Positions 1 through 61,400 of a stretch of DNA of 64,000 nt are shown piece by piece. Origin of the DNA: Apostichopus japonicus (taxonomy: Eukaryota > Echinodermata > Holothuroidea > Aspidochirotida > Stichopodidae); assembly GCF_037975245.1 (NCBI RefSeq), contig NC_092562.1, positions 31,312,554 through 31,376,553 on the forward strand. The letters are read 5' to 3'. The position numbers and the translations under genes are program-made. Within the stretch, counting starts at the first letter, position 1, and every line of letters starts with the position of its first letter. The notes beneath the pieces were generated by a model. It did no database searches. It had not been told where the DNA came from and worked only from the letters and a program-made list of their open reading frames with translations.

Positions 1-75
1 CTTGCTGTTGCAGTGTCACATATGTTGAATATTCATTGCATATTTATTACCTACTTGTTGGTCTGCTGACCTTAC

Positions 76-50547
<50,472 letters not shown>

Positions 50548-51697
50548 CTGGAAAGAAAACAAAATTGATGACTACGATGGAGACTTGAATTGAAAGTGAA
50601 AAGTAATACTTAGTACGCCTAAGATAGAACCTATATTTAAAGAGCAAATTGTGTATACTAATCAATATCACGTTTGCTAATGAACTTATTATGTTATCTA
50701 AAGAAGACGTGTAAAGCTTTGGTTGGAGTAAGGTTGGAGTGATATGGCCATATCGGTGTTAACGTGTATATGCTAAAATTATGGTTCATGAGTTGATACC
50801 ACAACATGTCAGATGCATGATGGGAAATTTCAGGGATCTTGCAAATATCGATAAGAAATGAAACCATGGCAATCGTCACCATAAGTCGTGATTTTAACTG
50901 TTACATATCCTATTTGTCGCCGGTTGTTTATTTTGGAGTATACCATTCGATATTAGGTTGCCGTCGAATTTAACAAAGGTAAAGGTGAGCAAAGGTTAGG
51001 GATTAAAAATAGTAGAAATAACATTAATTCATTCAATCAAAGTAGGTTAGGGATGTGAAGTGTCGTTCTCAAAATAATTTGGGGAACGACAAAAAAAGGT
51101 TCTTTTAGCTTGTACACAAATACAGAACACCCCTAATTAATAGTGGAATATACCAACCGCCATGAATGGGACCTGATCCCACTGATTTAGTAAAGCTGAG
51201 CCTAGACTAAGCAGTAAAGAACTTAAGTAAATTGCGCAATATCTTCAATCTAACTTGTTTGTATCCATGCAGTATGATATTATCGATATGGTCATTGGGC
51301 AATGTCTGCTTCTCATCGAGACCTTCTCGGCCACCGTACACCCTCTTTCATTGACAGAATTTGATTGTCAGAAACTTACCCTACGTCATCGGACTGATCC
51401 ATTTGTTTCACAGGGACTATTCTGCTGATTTGCGTCTTTTCATTCTCATCAGGAAATAATACCCGATCTTTCGACATAAGAAGAATAAATCGAATAGTGT
51501 TTTCTTTATAAAAAAAGTTTTTCATTTACTCCCAGTAATTACTGACACGAAAATAATACATGTTTATGAGGCAATGAAAGAAATTAGCAGAAAATTCGTA
51601 GCTTGTAAGCAAGCAAATAGTACCAAGAATAATTAGCATGGTGAAGTTTAAACGCAAGGGAGAGGTGTATTAGATCTATACATTCTTTCGTTGCAAG
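50548..51697. other. Divergent intergenic region
   Basis: Lies between the leftward receptor gene and the rightward POLE4 gene. It should hold the POLE4 promoter and perhaps the receptor's first non-coding exon and promoter. I see no TATA box or CpG-dense block that I could assign. Confidence 0.4.
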
Positions 51698-51889
51698 ATG
51701 GCTGCTTCCATAACGCGGGAAAGTCAAGAAGACACAATGTCTTCGTCACCCGATTTAAAAGCACAAACAACCAATAAAAGTATAAAATCATCGAAGTTTC
51801 CATTATCCAGAGTGAAGTTGATAATGAAAACTGACCCTGACCTTACTCTAGCAAGTCAGGAATCAGTGTTTTTAATCGCTAAAGCTTCC
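51698..51889 (+). CDS. POLE4: POLE4 exon 1
   Basis: Sixty-four codons: a polar N-terminus then the first histone-fold helices through LIAKAS. Donor GCTTCC|gtgagta, phase 0. Confidence 0.92.
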
Positions 51890-54800
51890 GTGAGTAGGCA
51901 TATGGGCTATTGCCTAACGATGGTTAACATTAGGCCTAACGTTGGATAAAAAAGCAATAATTCCACTATATTATTAAGTTATTAACACACCGTAACCGAT
52001 TCCTTCAACATTTTTTGTTGTAATATTGTGAAGGCCTAGTTTAGAATCACACAATCAGCGCGGGAAACCTCTCTTGCCAAATTATTGGCCCATTTGCAGA
52101 GATCAAGCGAATGCAAACTTCAAACCAATGCATATGAATAATGAATGATGTCCTGTGTTTGTACTCGGTAGTATAAGTAACTTGTAGTATAGTATAAGTA
52201 ACTTCTATAGCGCCTAATATCCTAAGTACAAAACAATGTTCAGTGGCGGTAAAGTACAGTAACGGTAGAAGCATGTGCCAGCAAATGTCTTCACCTCAAT
52301 ATATATAATAATATATTATTAATATAAGCAATCGACGACTCAAGTGTTGAGGGACTCTAGTTGTACTGCAGCAGTGCAGGTATAGTCCTAGGCAATTTGA
52401 ATTAGTTTACAGATGGGATATACTGTGATGGCAAAAACTTTCCATTTGGCTTGATGAGTCTCTTGGCTCACGGACTAAGACTGGGTGAACAAGCAGTTGT
52501 GCCATTTTTTTACTCACTCAATGATATGGTAAGCTATATAGCCACAGCATTTGATAAATACAGTGTACTTTGAACTGCTTGCTTTGGTAAGGAAACAGTA
52601 TTTGGGAGATTGGGAGGGACCTGAAGTGTTGAAGTCTGCAACAACACTACATAATGGTACTAGGTATGATGATTAGCTGAACTAGGTATAGGTTACCATG
52701 CCTACCATAATGATCAGGAAGGTCAATACATCTGCCAGGAGCATGTATCCAATTCTGTTTATGTTGGTTGATATCCATTTGTAACATGGTTTTCTTTGGT
52801 TGGACAGGAATTGTTCTTAGACGATCTCACCAAGTCTGCCTATGAATATACAGCAAGGAATAAAAAGAAAACCCTCAAGAAACAAGACATTGGTAACAAT
52901 TTTGACATTTCTATTATTTGGTTTTGGAAATATTAATATTGTTCTTGACTTTGTATTTATACAGGACACTTCGATAAACAACAATGTGTATCTAGGCTAG
53001 CGACCTTTAAAGCAAAAGGAAAAAAGGTGAAGGGAAGCATCTTTCTGTTCTGAAACCAAGAATTTGTGAGAATTAGTCAACAGGATATGTAAAATCAAAG
53101 AAATGAACTTAATCAGAGTATTTAGCAGTGAGACAGGTGTTTATTTTCATATTTAAGAATTGTACACGAAATGGAAATTTTTAATTTCATCAGGAATCTC
53201 CTTCCAGAGTATATTAAAGCAATAGTTATTCATCAGCAGTTTACCATTTCAAGAAGTGCACCTAGTGACCGGGAAAAGTAGATTAAATTTACTTCCCTCC
53301 TCACTTACCTGTCTCCTCACAACCTTAGCACCATGTTCTACCGTGCCTGCAATGTCCATACTATAGTGCATCTGGACACAAAGTGAATCTCTAGACGTGA
53401 GAAAGTTCAGTACTAAAACTAGTAGTTAGCACGTTGTCAACGTACTTGTAGATAAAAGCACACATCTTTAGAACGTGCGACTATCAGTGAAATTAGTTAC
53501 TATGAATATCAGTGACAGGTCACCAAGGTAATGGTACAGAACATCAGTAGAATAAAAGCAGATTTAGTGATTCTTTCCATGGAGCATGAACTTCTGCATG
53601 TTTTGCAAACATTATATTGTATGCATTAACATGATATTACACTGCTAAATTCTCAATGTATTAAATAGGACAGCTCTCTATATTACAAAACTCATCATGA
53701 AATATAACATACCTACTAGTAATTTATACCCCTTGTGAAAACTTCTAGTTTACGACGGGTATTTATGGGGCCATGTCCTTTCCTTTAAGTATTTATGATG
53801 AATCATAAACAGGTGGCTTCGCAGGATTTCAAGGGTGGTGGGGCCAAACTTTAAAAAATTCTCCCCACTGATGAAGTTAAGGGGCTGACCGTTTGTGGAA
53901 TGGCCAGAGAGGCGAACAAAGTATTTGTTTAAATGAGGGGGAGGGGGGGTGCACTTTAGTAATTGTAGCCAACCCCTATATATGGATTATATTGGGGGGG
54001 GGGGTCTGGAGTTCACTCTCAGGAAACAAATTACTTTTTGAACAGTCTGAGGCATAAGTTTAGGTCTTTACAAGTAGCTCTAAACACAAGGTAGTGTTCC
54101 GTCAATTTATCCTTAAAGGAGCCTGACAGTGTATTTGAAACTCAACAAATCTTGCAAACCATAGCACTGTGTCCTCCATCCCTCCAATGTTTTTCTTGCT
54201 CTTGGACTACAATGTATCGAGACTAATCTTCTACCCAAAGTCATCCTTTAAGATAGGTTGATGTCCAGTGGCGTAGGAAGGTACTTTTGAGTGGGGGGGC
54301 TGAAGACTGATGGCCGGCCTAGGGGAGGGGTATAAGGGGAGGGGTGTCCCCCTCCCCTTTGGAATTTTTTGCATTTCCAGGTAGCCTCAGATGCAATTTG
54401 GTGCAATATAGCACACTTCAACACCCACTCCATTTTGTAAACTTAATTTTGTATTTTCACCAGGCCTTAGATGCAATTTGGTGCTCCAAATGAGATTTTT
54501 CTTCTCATTTGGAAATGAAAAAGGGGTTTTCTGACTTGCGAAGCGGGGGGTGGAATGATACTTCCGCCCCTCCACATTTTTCACTGGGGGGGCTGGCGCC
54601 CCCCCAGCCCCCCCGGTTCCTACGCCCTTGTTGATGTCATAAAATCTAAATTGCAGATCCTCATCTAAACATCCAACAGAATCTCTGAATGAGATTCACA
54701 TAAAACTCTCTTTTAAGCCAAACCAGTAGTTTGCCAAAGAAAATTAAGACAGTTTACTGTGTTGTACTGTAACACACTACGGATTCATGAGCATTCATGT

Positions 54801-55397
54801 TAGTATAAATTCTTGGGGGGGGGAGGCTCCATAACAAATGTTATTTCATCATATTAACCCTTTTTTCTTTGTCATTACAGAAAACAGTGTTGATTCTCGG
54901 GATTCATTTGCTTTTCTGGAAGGTAAGAAACTGACAGCTGTTATATACAGTTGTGGTGGACTGAAAGAGGTAGTTTTGCTAAAAGTTATCGAGGTATAGA
55001 TATTTGCTACAGAGAAATATTTGATGATTATAATCTTATTATCAGAGTTGTAAACTTCCATGCATTGGCAAAGAAACTGTGGTGGAGGGGGGCTCGGGGG
55101 GCAGGGGGTGGGCAATTCCTAAATCTTTCAAAGAGGGAAAGGAGATTAGGTTTCAGCTAGGAATGTAGTGCTAGCAAAGAGTTGTCAGGCAATCAAAGTG
55201 ATCAACTTTTTGATTCGTATACTGCATAATTTCTCGATTTTGTTTTTCTGAAGTTAAGATGAAAAGTCTCACGTTAAATTTACGCGTTTGCGCCCTTTGT
55301 TTCTATTCACGTGGTCTTATACCTGATGACACCTCTTTGTTCACCAACTGTGATAATTTCAAATTTTCATTTTGCAGGTATTTTAGATTCATTTTAG
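51698..55397 (+). CDS. POLE4: POLE4, DNA polymerase epsilon subunit 4, complete, four exons
   Basis: Exons 51698-51889, 52808-52892, 54881-54922 and 55378-55397 join (phases 0, 1, 1) into 112 codons plus TAG. The protein is a histone-fold subunit: SKFPLSRVKLIMKTDPDLTL ASQESVFLIAKAS, then ELFLDDLTKSAYEYTARNKK KTLKKQDIENSVDSRDSFAF LEGILDSF. LSRVK.IMK.DPD..LA.QE..F..AKA.ELF, KKTL...D...A-like and F.FLEG.LD are POLE4 hallmarks, distinguishing it from CHRAC1. With POLE3 it forms the H2A/H2B-like accessory pair of the leading-strand polymerase. Human POLE4 is about 117 residues. Start ATG has good context (gcaagATGG). Confidence 0.93.
51890..52807. other. POLE4 intron 1
   Basis: Nothing recognised beyond AT-rich patches near 52300. 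Confidence 0.5.
52808..52892 (+). CDS. POLE4: POLE4 exon 2
   Basis: Acceptor ggttggacag; encodes ELFLDDLTKSAYEYTARNKK KTLKKQDI; donor GACATTG|gtaacaa, phase 1. This is the histone-fold alpha2 end, loop and start of alpha3. Confidence 0.92.
52893..54880. other. POLE4 intron 2
   Basis: Contains the hAT-like element 54266-54630 and G-rich patches near 53937 and 53993. No exon seen. Confidence 0.55.
54266..54630. mobile_element. hAT-like non-autonomous element with perfect 8-bp target duplication
   Basis: A 365-bp element with ends CAGTGGCGTAGGAAGG and ..CCGGTTCCTACGCCCTTG, flanked by TTGATGTC at 54258-54265 and 54631-54638. Like its relatives it has gggggggctg ... cagcccccccc fold-back tips near each end. 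It lies in POLE4 intron 2, outside the splice signals. Confidence 0.87.
54881..54922 (+). CDS. POLE4: POLE4 exon 3 (42 nt)
   Basis: Acceptor ttttttctttgtcattacag; encodes ENSVDSRDSFAFLE; donor CTGGAAG|gtaagaa, phase 1. Confidence 0.9.
55378..55397 (+). CDS. POLE4: POLE4 exon 4 (coding end)
   Basis: Acceptor aaattttcattttgcag; completes G, then ILDSF and stop TAG. The tail after FLEG is as in other POLE4 proteins. The 3' UTR follows. Confidence 0.88.
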
Positions 55398-58301
55398 TCC
55401 AACAGTGTTTTTGAAGAGTGGAAGCTTGATCCAAGAAGACACCAATATACAGAAAATGGGCAGACTGGGTGAAGAATGTTGAACTCCGATCCTGGAAGCT
55501 ATTGATGCCTCTGGTCGAGGACAGGAAGATGGATTTGCTGAAGTTTGTCTGATGTCCATTTTTGAAATTGTACCACATTGCTTCAAATATGTTTGCGAGA
55601 TATTGTGGCTGAGATTCAGTTTCTGAGAGCTGTTATCAGATACTGTGGGGGTCTGTACATTGTACAGACCAGTATCGAATGTAGATGTTCAATTCTGGTA
55701 CATTAGAGTTAAGAAAATGGACTTTTCTTTCTTTCATAAAAGGTTAGTGAGATGTTTTTTGTTTTCAAAGTAGTCGTATAGCTTGACTTCTCTAAGAATC
55801 AACTTTTCTGGGCATATTTCTGGTGATTGGAAAATTTTCATCTGTTAATCATCGCGTTCGAGGTGGTAAAGTGAATCACACCTCTAAGTTTGGATATCAC
55901 TTTAGAACTTAGTCACAATGAAGGCAATAATCACAAGGATTAATGGCAGATTACGTGTCCATTACCCTAGTATTTATAAAGGCTAAATCATAGCAGATAT
56001 CTTTCAAATGTTGAGGGGAAAGATAACAGTAACTTTGTTGAACTTGTAAAGTTAATAATCGTAATGATAATAAATACAATTGAAAATCCTGTAGTCAACA
56101 GGAAACAGGCAGAATTCTCTTCCATTTGTAGTTATCGGCTGGTGAATCATCAAATTATCTTGGTTAAAAGTAAGTGGGCCTGACGTTTCAATCCTAGCAG
56201 GATCTTCTTCAGAGGCTGAAAATATCTTTTCAGACAACAAAAGAAAAAACGAGACGATTGCTCAGGATCGACCAATGTCCTGAGACAAGGTAGTTTTTTA
56301 TCCTGCAACCGGAGCAAAGCGATATCTTTCCAAGCCATCTTCATATTCAGTGTCAAAGGGGAAAAAAGGAAATGGGTTGTACCTTGAAGTACGTAATAAT
56401 TTTGAAAACTCAAAAGTTGCATGTATTACCGTCAAGAAGCTTTCATTGAAGTTAGCATTCCTGGATAACTGAAACAAATAAATATCTATAGAAATAAATG
56501 AAGCAAGGCAAACCAAGAGGGAATTGTAGACATTGGAATGATAATCAGAAATTATAAGCAATTGAGGGCAGGGCATGAAACTGTGATGATGCTGGTTCAA
56601 ATCCCCGTTCTAGGCAAACTATTCTTTGCTCTTTTCCATCGTTTTCAAAAAAATAATGTTTTGGACGTATAACATGTCACTTGGCTGCTCCTCTGCACCA
56701 TTGTGATGCTTGAAAGTTAAATATAGCTTGGAGTACGTTTCCTTTTCTGGTGAATCAGCTAAGCTGTTACATGGAACAGTGGCTTTTGTTAGTGATGTGT
56801 GTTTTGATACTAGAGGCAAAACAAAGACATAAAACAGGTCCAGACATGTTTTGTTTTGGAATAGCTACATGTCAATTGGAGGAGAAATGGTACAAGTCCA
56901 GTGAAATTTATGGAGTCATTTATATTTAAGATATCAGTTTCGGTGGCATCTTTACTCATTTAGGTTATTTCTGTGATTGTTCCAAGTAGAAGTAATTTTC
57001 TGCATATTTTCGTCTAAACTTGACTGTTTTGATTATATAGCCAGCCTAAAATAGAGGGCAGTCATCATCTTCATAGCTCAGTAGAATGACATCAGTGGTG
57101 CCATGTCATAAGGTACAAAGTTAATATGAACAGAGGTTGGGGTTTATTTACCCACCCCCCCCACTTACCCATGCATCTAGATCTCATACAGTATGAAATC
57201 ATCGAATCTGGGAAGTAATTTTTAATTTGAACTTGAATAAAGTGAATGAGGTTAGAATGGGTTTAGTCTAATGTTGGTCTGTTCTGTATATGGTTAATTG
57301 GTCCTTTAAAGACTTATGATTCTGTAGAACATCTTTTGGTGAAAGAAAATCTCACACCACAAGCATCTTACCAACCTGAGGGTACATCGAGATAAAATGT
57401 TGACTTGACAGGGTGACTTATTATTACCCAACAGGGCAAATTTGTAATGGCCATCTGGCCGTCCGAGATGACCAAGGTTCTGTTAGGACAGCCAACATCA
57501 GCTTTGGAGGTTGTGGGATGGAGGACTAGTTGTTTATTTCCGATTCAGATTGCATTGTAACTAAATACCTCCAAATAGGTTCAATGATAACCGTTAAATG
57601 GTATCACGCTCCATATTGATGGAAAACAATTATAGTGGTAGGCCTATGATACTTGCCCAAAATTAGTCATACTTTGTTATGTTGCTGCAATTTATTGTTG
57701 TACAACCATATTTGATGTTAGTACAACAACAAAATAAGACCTTAAAAAGAAGCCCTGGTAATCTTTACCTGAAAACAGACCCATCTCAAATCTTTGCTAT
57801 CAGCCTTAATCCTTACCCATACTAAAAAAAAACAAGAAGTCATATTGGTAATGTTTATCCAGCAACTGAGAGTTGCAACTGTCGTGATTGAAGAAATCAA
57901 AAGTTAACATCCATTTCTTTACATTTGACAATAATTATACACATCAATTAACATGCTAATTATCTGTTATGAGATGACTACCATTATATATCTAGTCATG
58001 TTTTGTTGCAACCGTTTATATGTTAAGTATGAGCCCTCTCACGTACGTGGTGTCTGTTGTGATGTCATTTTGTGGGCCCAGTCTCTCATGAATATTTGTG
58101 GGCCCGGTCTGCCATGAATATTGAATAGGCCCTGTCTTTCATGAATATTTAATCACAACTGGTATGAGATCATGTGACATAGCTTACTGCAGGCATCTAG
58201 TAAATTTTGATATCTAGTTTCTGATGAGAAAAAGTTGATTAGTCACAAAAAAAACAAAAGAATATGATGGAGGACGATATGTAATAATCGCTTCATAATT
58301 A
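55398..58301. other. POLE4 3' UTR and intergenic region
   Basis: The POLE4 3' UTR starts here; a hairpin lies at 55650-55670 (GGTCTGTACA and its complement). A candidate AATAAA is at 56069-56074, far downstream, so the true 3' end is uncertain. A ribozyme-like motif (56181-56220) and a decayed tRNA-like 3' half (about 56585-56618) are present. Three copies of a ~40-bp unit (catgaatatttgtgggccc) lie at about 58070-58150. Confidence 0.5.
56178..56220 (-). other. Hammerhead-like motif of the kind found in Penelope-type retroelements
   Basis: The minus strand reads gcct-CTGAAGA-agatcc-tgcta-ggatt-GAAA-cGTC-aggc. A CTGANGA box and a GAAA box flank a stable stem, with GTC following and outer arms gcct/aggc able to pair. 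This resembles hammerhead ribozyme cores in Penelope-like elements. No reverse transcriptase was found nearby, so activity and origin are inferences. Confidence 0.4.
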
Positions 58302-58307
58302 TTTATT
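58302..58307 (-). promoter_or_regulatory. Candidate polyadenylation signal of the lipase gene
   Basis: AATAAA on the minus strand, about 80 nt past the lipase stop codon, the first such hexamer downstream. Confidence 0.55.
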
Positions 58308-58387
58308 TATCAGGTTTCATTATGTTTACAGGGAAATGTTATTTGGCATTATAATTGTGATTCAGGTTAGAGTTGTTGATGATGTCA

Positions 58388-58478
58388 TCACCAATGTGGA
58401 TCACAAGTCTCGACGGGGAAGAAAGCTCTGTGATCCTCGTTTGATTTAATCTTTTCTGCTATTCCGCAGAAGATAACG
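58388..58478 (-). CDS. Lipase last exon
   Basis: Acceptor ttttctttgcttacag; encodes VIFCGIAEKIKSNEDHRAFF PVETCDPHW and stop TGA at 58388-58390. The two cysteines correspond to the C-terminal pair of pancreatic lipases. Confidence 0.85.
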
Positions 58479-61400
58479 CTGTAAGCAAAGAAAAATAAAG
58501 AAGATTCGGTTGAAGCAATAAAACAAGCAGAAACTCTTCCCATCTTTTTGTGGCAAAAGGTTAAACATTTAAAAAAATTGTGTTGTTATACTCTGCTTAT
58601 ATCATGTTATCCAACCAAACTGCTTTATGATGGGACCAATTCAATATTGTTGTTATTATGACGTCATTGATAGGTGGCTTGGTTTACTTACTAGTCTCCG
58701 GTCTCCATGGAATCTACCTCAATACGGGTCACATAGACGTCTGGGTTATCAAACAATGACCATTCCCAGGGTTTGTACCAATCGGCATCAAACTCCCAGT
58801 AGAAGTAAAGACCGGTTAAAGTACCCAGGTCAGATCCCCATGGCAACACGTATGATGAATCTGTGCCTGGTTTGAATTTTCCAGAAGCTCTGATATGTAG
58901 AAGAATAAGCAATCGTGGTTGAGTAATATATAAATATAACCAAACATATGTAGAAGAACAAACATGTGGTTGCATAATATATTAATATAACCAAACATAC
59001 TGTATGTAGAGGAATAATCATGTGTGGTTGAATAATATATTAATATAACCAAACATATGTAAAAGAATAAGCATGTGTGGTTGAATAATATATTCATATA
59101 ACCAAACGTACAACATGAATGTTGGAACATAGATTTGAACATGGCATTGGAACACTTTACCAAATAGTCTTGAGTGGAGTCTGCAATTCGCATTGTTAAT
59201 GATATCAGTTGAAGGAGGAACAAGCCTAACCATCATCTTACCTTATATGGCAGAGATCATATTGCAGAAATTTCCTAAACGGCTAAGCAAATTTCCTGTG
59301 TGGGAGATGTGGTGGTTTAAAAGTTGTGTCTTGTGAGCTTTCATTTTGGGAATCTGTGATGTCATAATGCCACTAGGATGATAAAAAGTTTACTTTTCCT
59401 TCTGTTTCTATTTACATATTTTCAAGGTAGAATAATAACTATGTTGACACTGACACCAATTATTTAGACTCAGCATTAGCCAAACCCATCTCCATAGAGG
59501 AAAATAAACATTGTAAAAAAGAAAGAAAAGCCCAAAAAATTGAATGACATGTGGGTCGATGAATGGTCAGAATTTTTCGAAAATTCAGCCACAGTTAAAT
59601 TTTTTGGTGTACAAATATTAAAGCCTCTTATAACGGCTATTATAAAACTACGTTGAAGGAAATGAAAAATAGCAGATATTTCCGAAACCGAACACTACAC
59701 ACATAGGCGTAGGAGGGGGCGGTGGGGGGGGGGCTGCAGCCCCTATTTCGCCATTACAAATGTAAAAGAGAGTTTTGACATAATTGGACCTCCATGCTTT
59801 TTCTCAATCTACATAAGACATTTCGTTGTTTACATTAGCATCCCGCGGTATACTGCGCAACTTTCACGGACCGTACGGTATACGATGGCATGCGATGTAA
59901 TAACCGATGCTTGGTTATATGATATTGACATTAACATGTTGAACGCGCGCGGAGCGCGCGAAATTTTTTGGTTATTTTTTTTTCCGGGCAAGTCGGACAG
60001 TTTTGAGGCTGTTCATCCTGGTACGCCATTTACATGCTCACTGGTATGATGTGATATCTGCCATAAGTTGGCGCGAAGCGTACAAGAAAATTTTGGCCGA
60101 AAATGCCTCCCAGATCGCTGAAAATGACACTTCCCAGGTCTTGTAAGTTGCATCTATGCACTTTCTATTTTGAAATAACTAGCAATATCATAAGAAAAAA
60201 TATGCTGGAGGGGGGGGGGGGGCGGTCTCCCCCTTCCCGAAATGCGTCATGTTCCCCGACGACTCGGTCGAGTTCGAGACCAGCCACAGTTGGTTTCATA
60301 GCACAATTGTTTAAGGCGTCCATACACACACACGCGTTTTGGTACACCATATATAGTATATATATAGATCATGAGTGAGAGAGGGAAAATGGAAACGTCA
60401 AAAATGGAGTTGTCGGTGTAAGGGGTAGGGTGAGGCACACGTCCCTTCCGAAATCCTTGATTCGTCTCTGGCTACCCTGTGTATATAATAGGGATCAGCG
60501 CTGTAATGATGTCACTGTTCCTCTTTCTCTTCCCGGTGTCTTGACGTTTTTCTTTTACTCCCTACTTTTCTCCTTTTTCTCTCTTTCTTCTTTTTCTTTT
60601 CCCTTCCTTCCTCTCCTCCTCTTTTTTTCCCCTCTTTTTTTCCTCTTTCCTTCTCCTTTTTTCTCTCCTCTTTTTCTTACCCGGGGGGCGCGCGCCCCCA
60701 ACACCCCCCCTGGATACGCGCCTGGTTATCTCTATCACATAAATTCAATAATGATGGTTGGGTTTGTGTTTCCTGGCTGGGTGAGGTGAGATGTTGGGAG
60801 GGGGGAAGTTCATGGGCAGTTATCTCTATCACATAGTTCAATAGTGATGGCTGGGTTTGTGTCTCCTGGCTGAGTTAGGTGAGATGTGGGGGTGGGGGGG
60901 AAGTTCATGGCAGTTATCTCTATCATAGTTCAATAGTGATGGTTGGGTTTGTGTCTCCTGGCTGAGTTAGGTGAGATGTGGGGCTAGGGGGTGGGGAAGT
61001 TCATGGGCAGTTATCTCTATCACATAGTTCAATAGTGATGGCTGGGTTTGTGTCTCCTGGCTGAGTTAGGTGAGATGTGGGGGTGGGGGGGGAGTTCATG
61101 GCAGTTATCTCTATCACATAGTTCAATAGTGATGGTAGGGTTTGTGTCTCCTGGCTGGGATGAGCTGAGATGTGGGGGAGGGGGAGTTGTTCAATGCAGT
61201 TATCAGTCTATCACATAGGCCAATAGTGATGGTTGGGTTTCTTTCTCCTTTGAGGGAAGTTTAGTTCACAAGATGTGAAGTCAAGTGGAGCAGGATCTAA
61301 AGGCCAGTATAGCAAAATGGAGTTTAAGCTTCTCCGTTACTTGCCTAGGATAGTTACGTAATATACTGTTATTACAGTCGATCCAGTCGGCGTGTGTCCG

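Noticed and set aside
53170..53480. Possible LINE C-terminus on the minus strand (LWKEIPDEIKNFH)
   Set aside because: Only one short LW..IPDEIK segment resembles LINE tails; the surrounding sequence gives no further motif, so it is not called.
56560..56618. tRNA-like B box (ggttcaaatcc) with ccgttctaggc
   Set aside because: Only a 3' half resembling the tRNA-like sequence at 49.9 kb; no A box or D arm, so not a gene.
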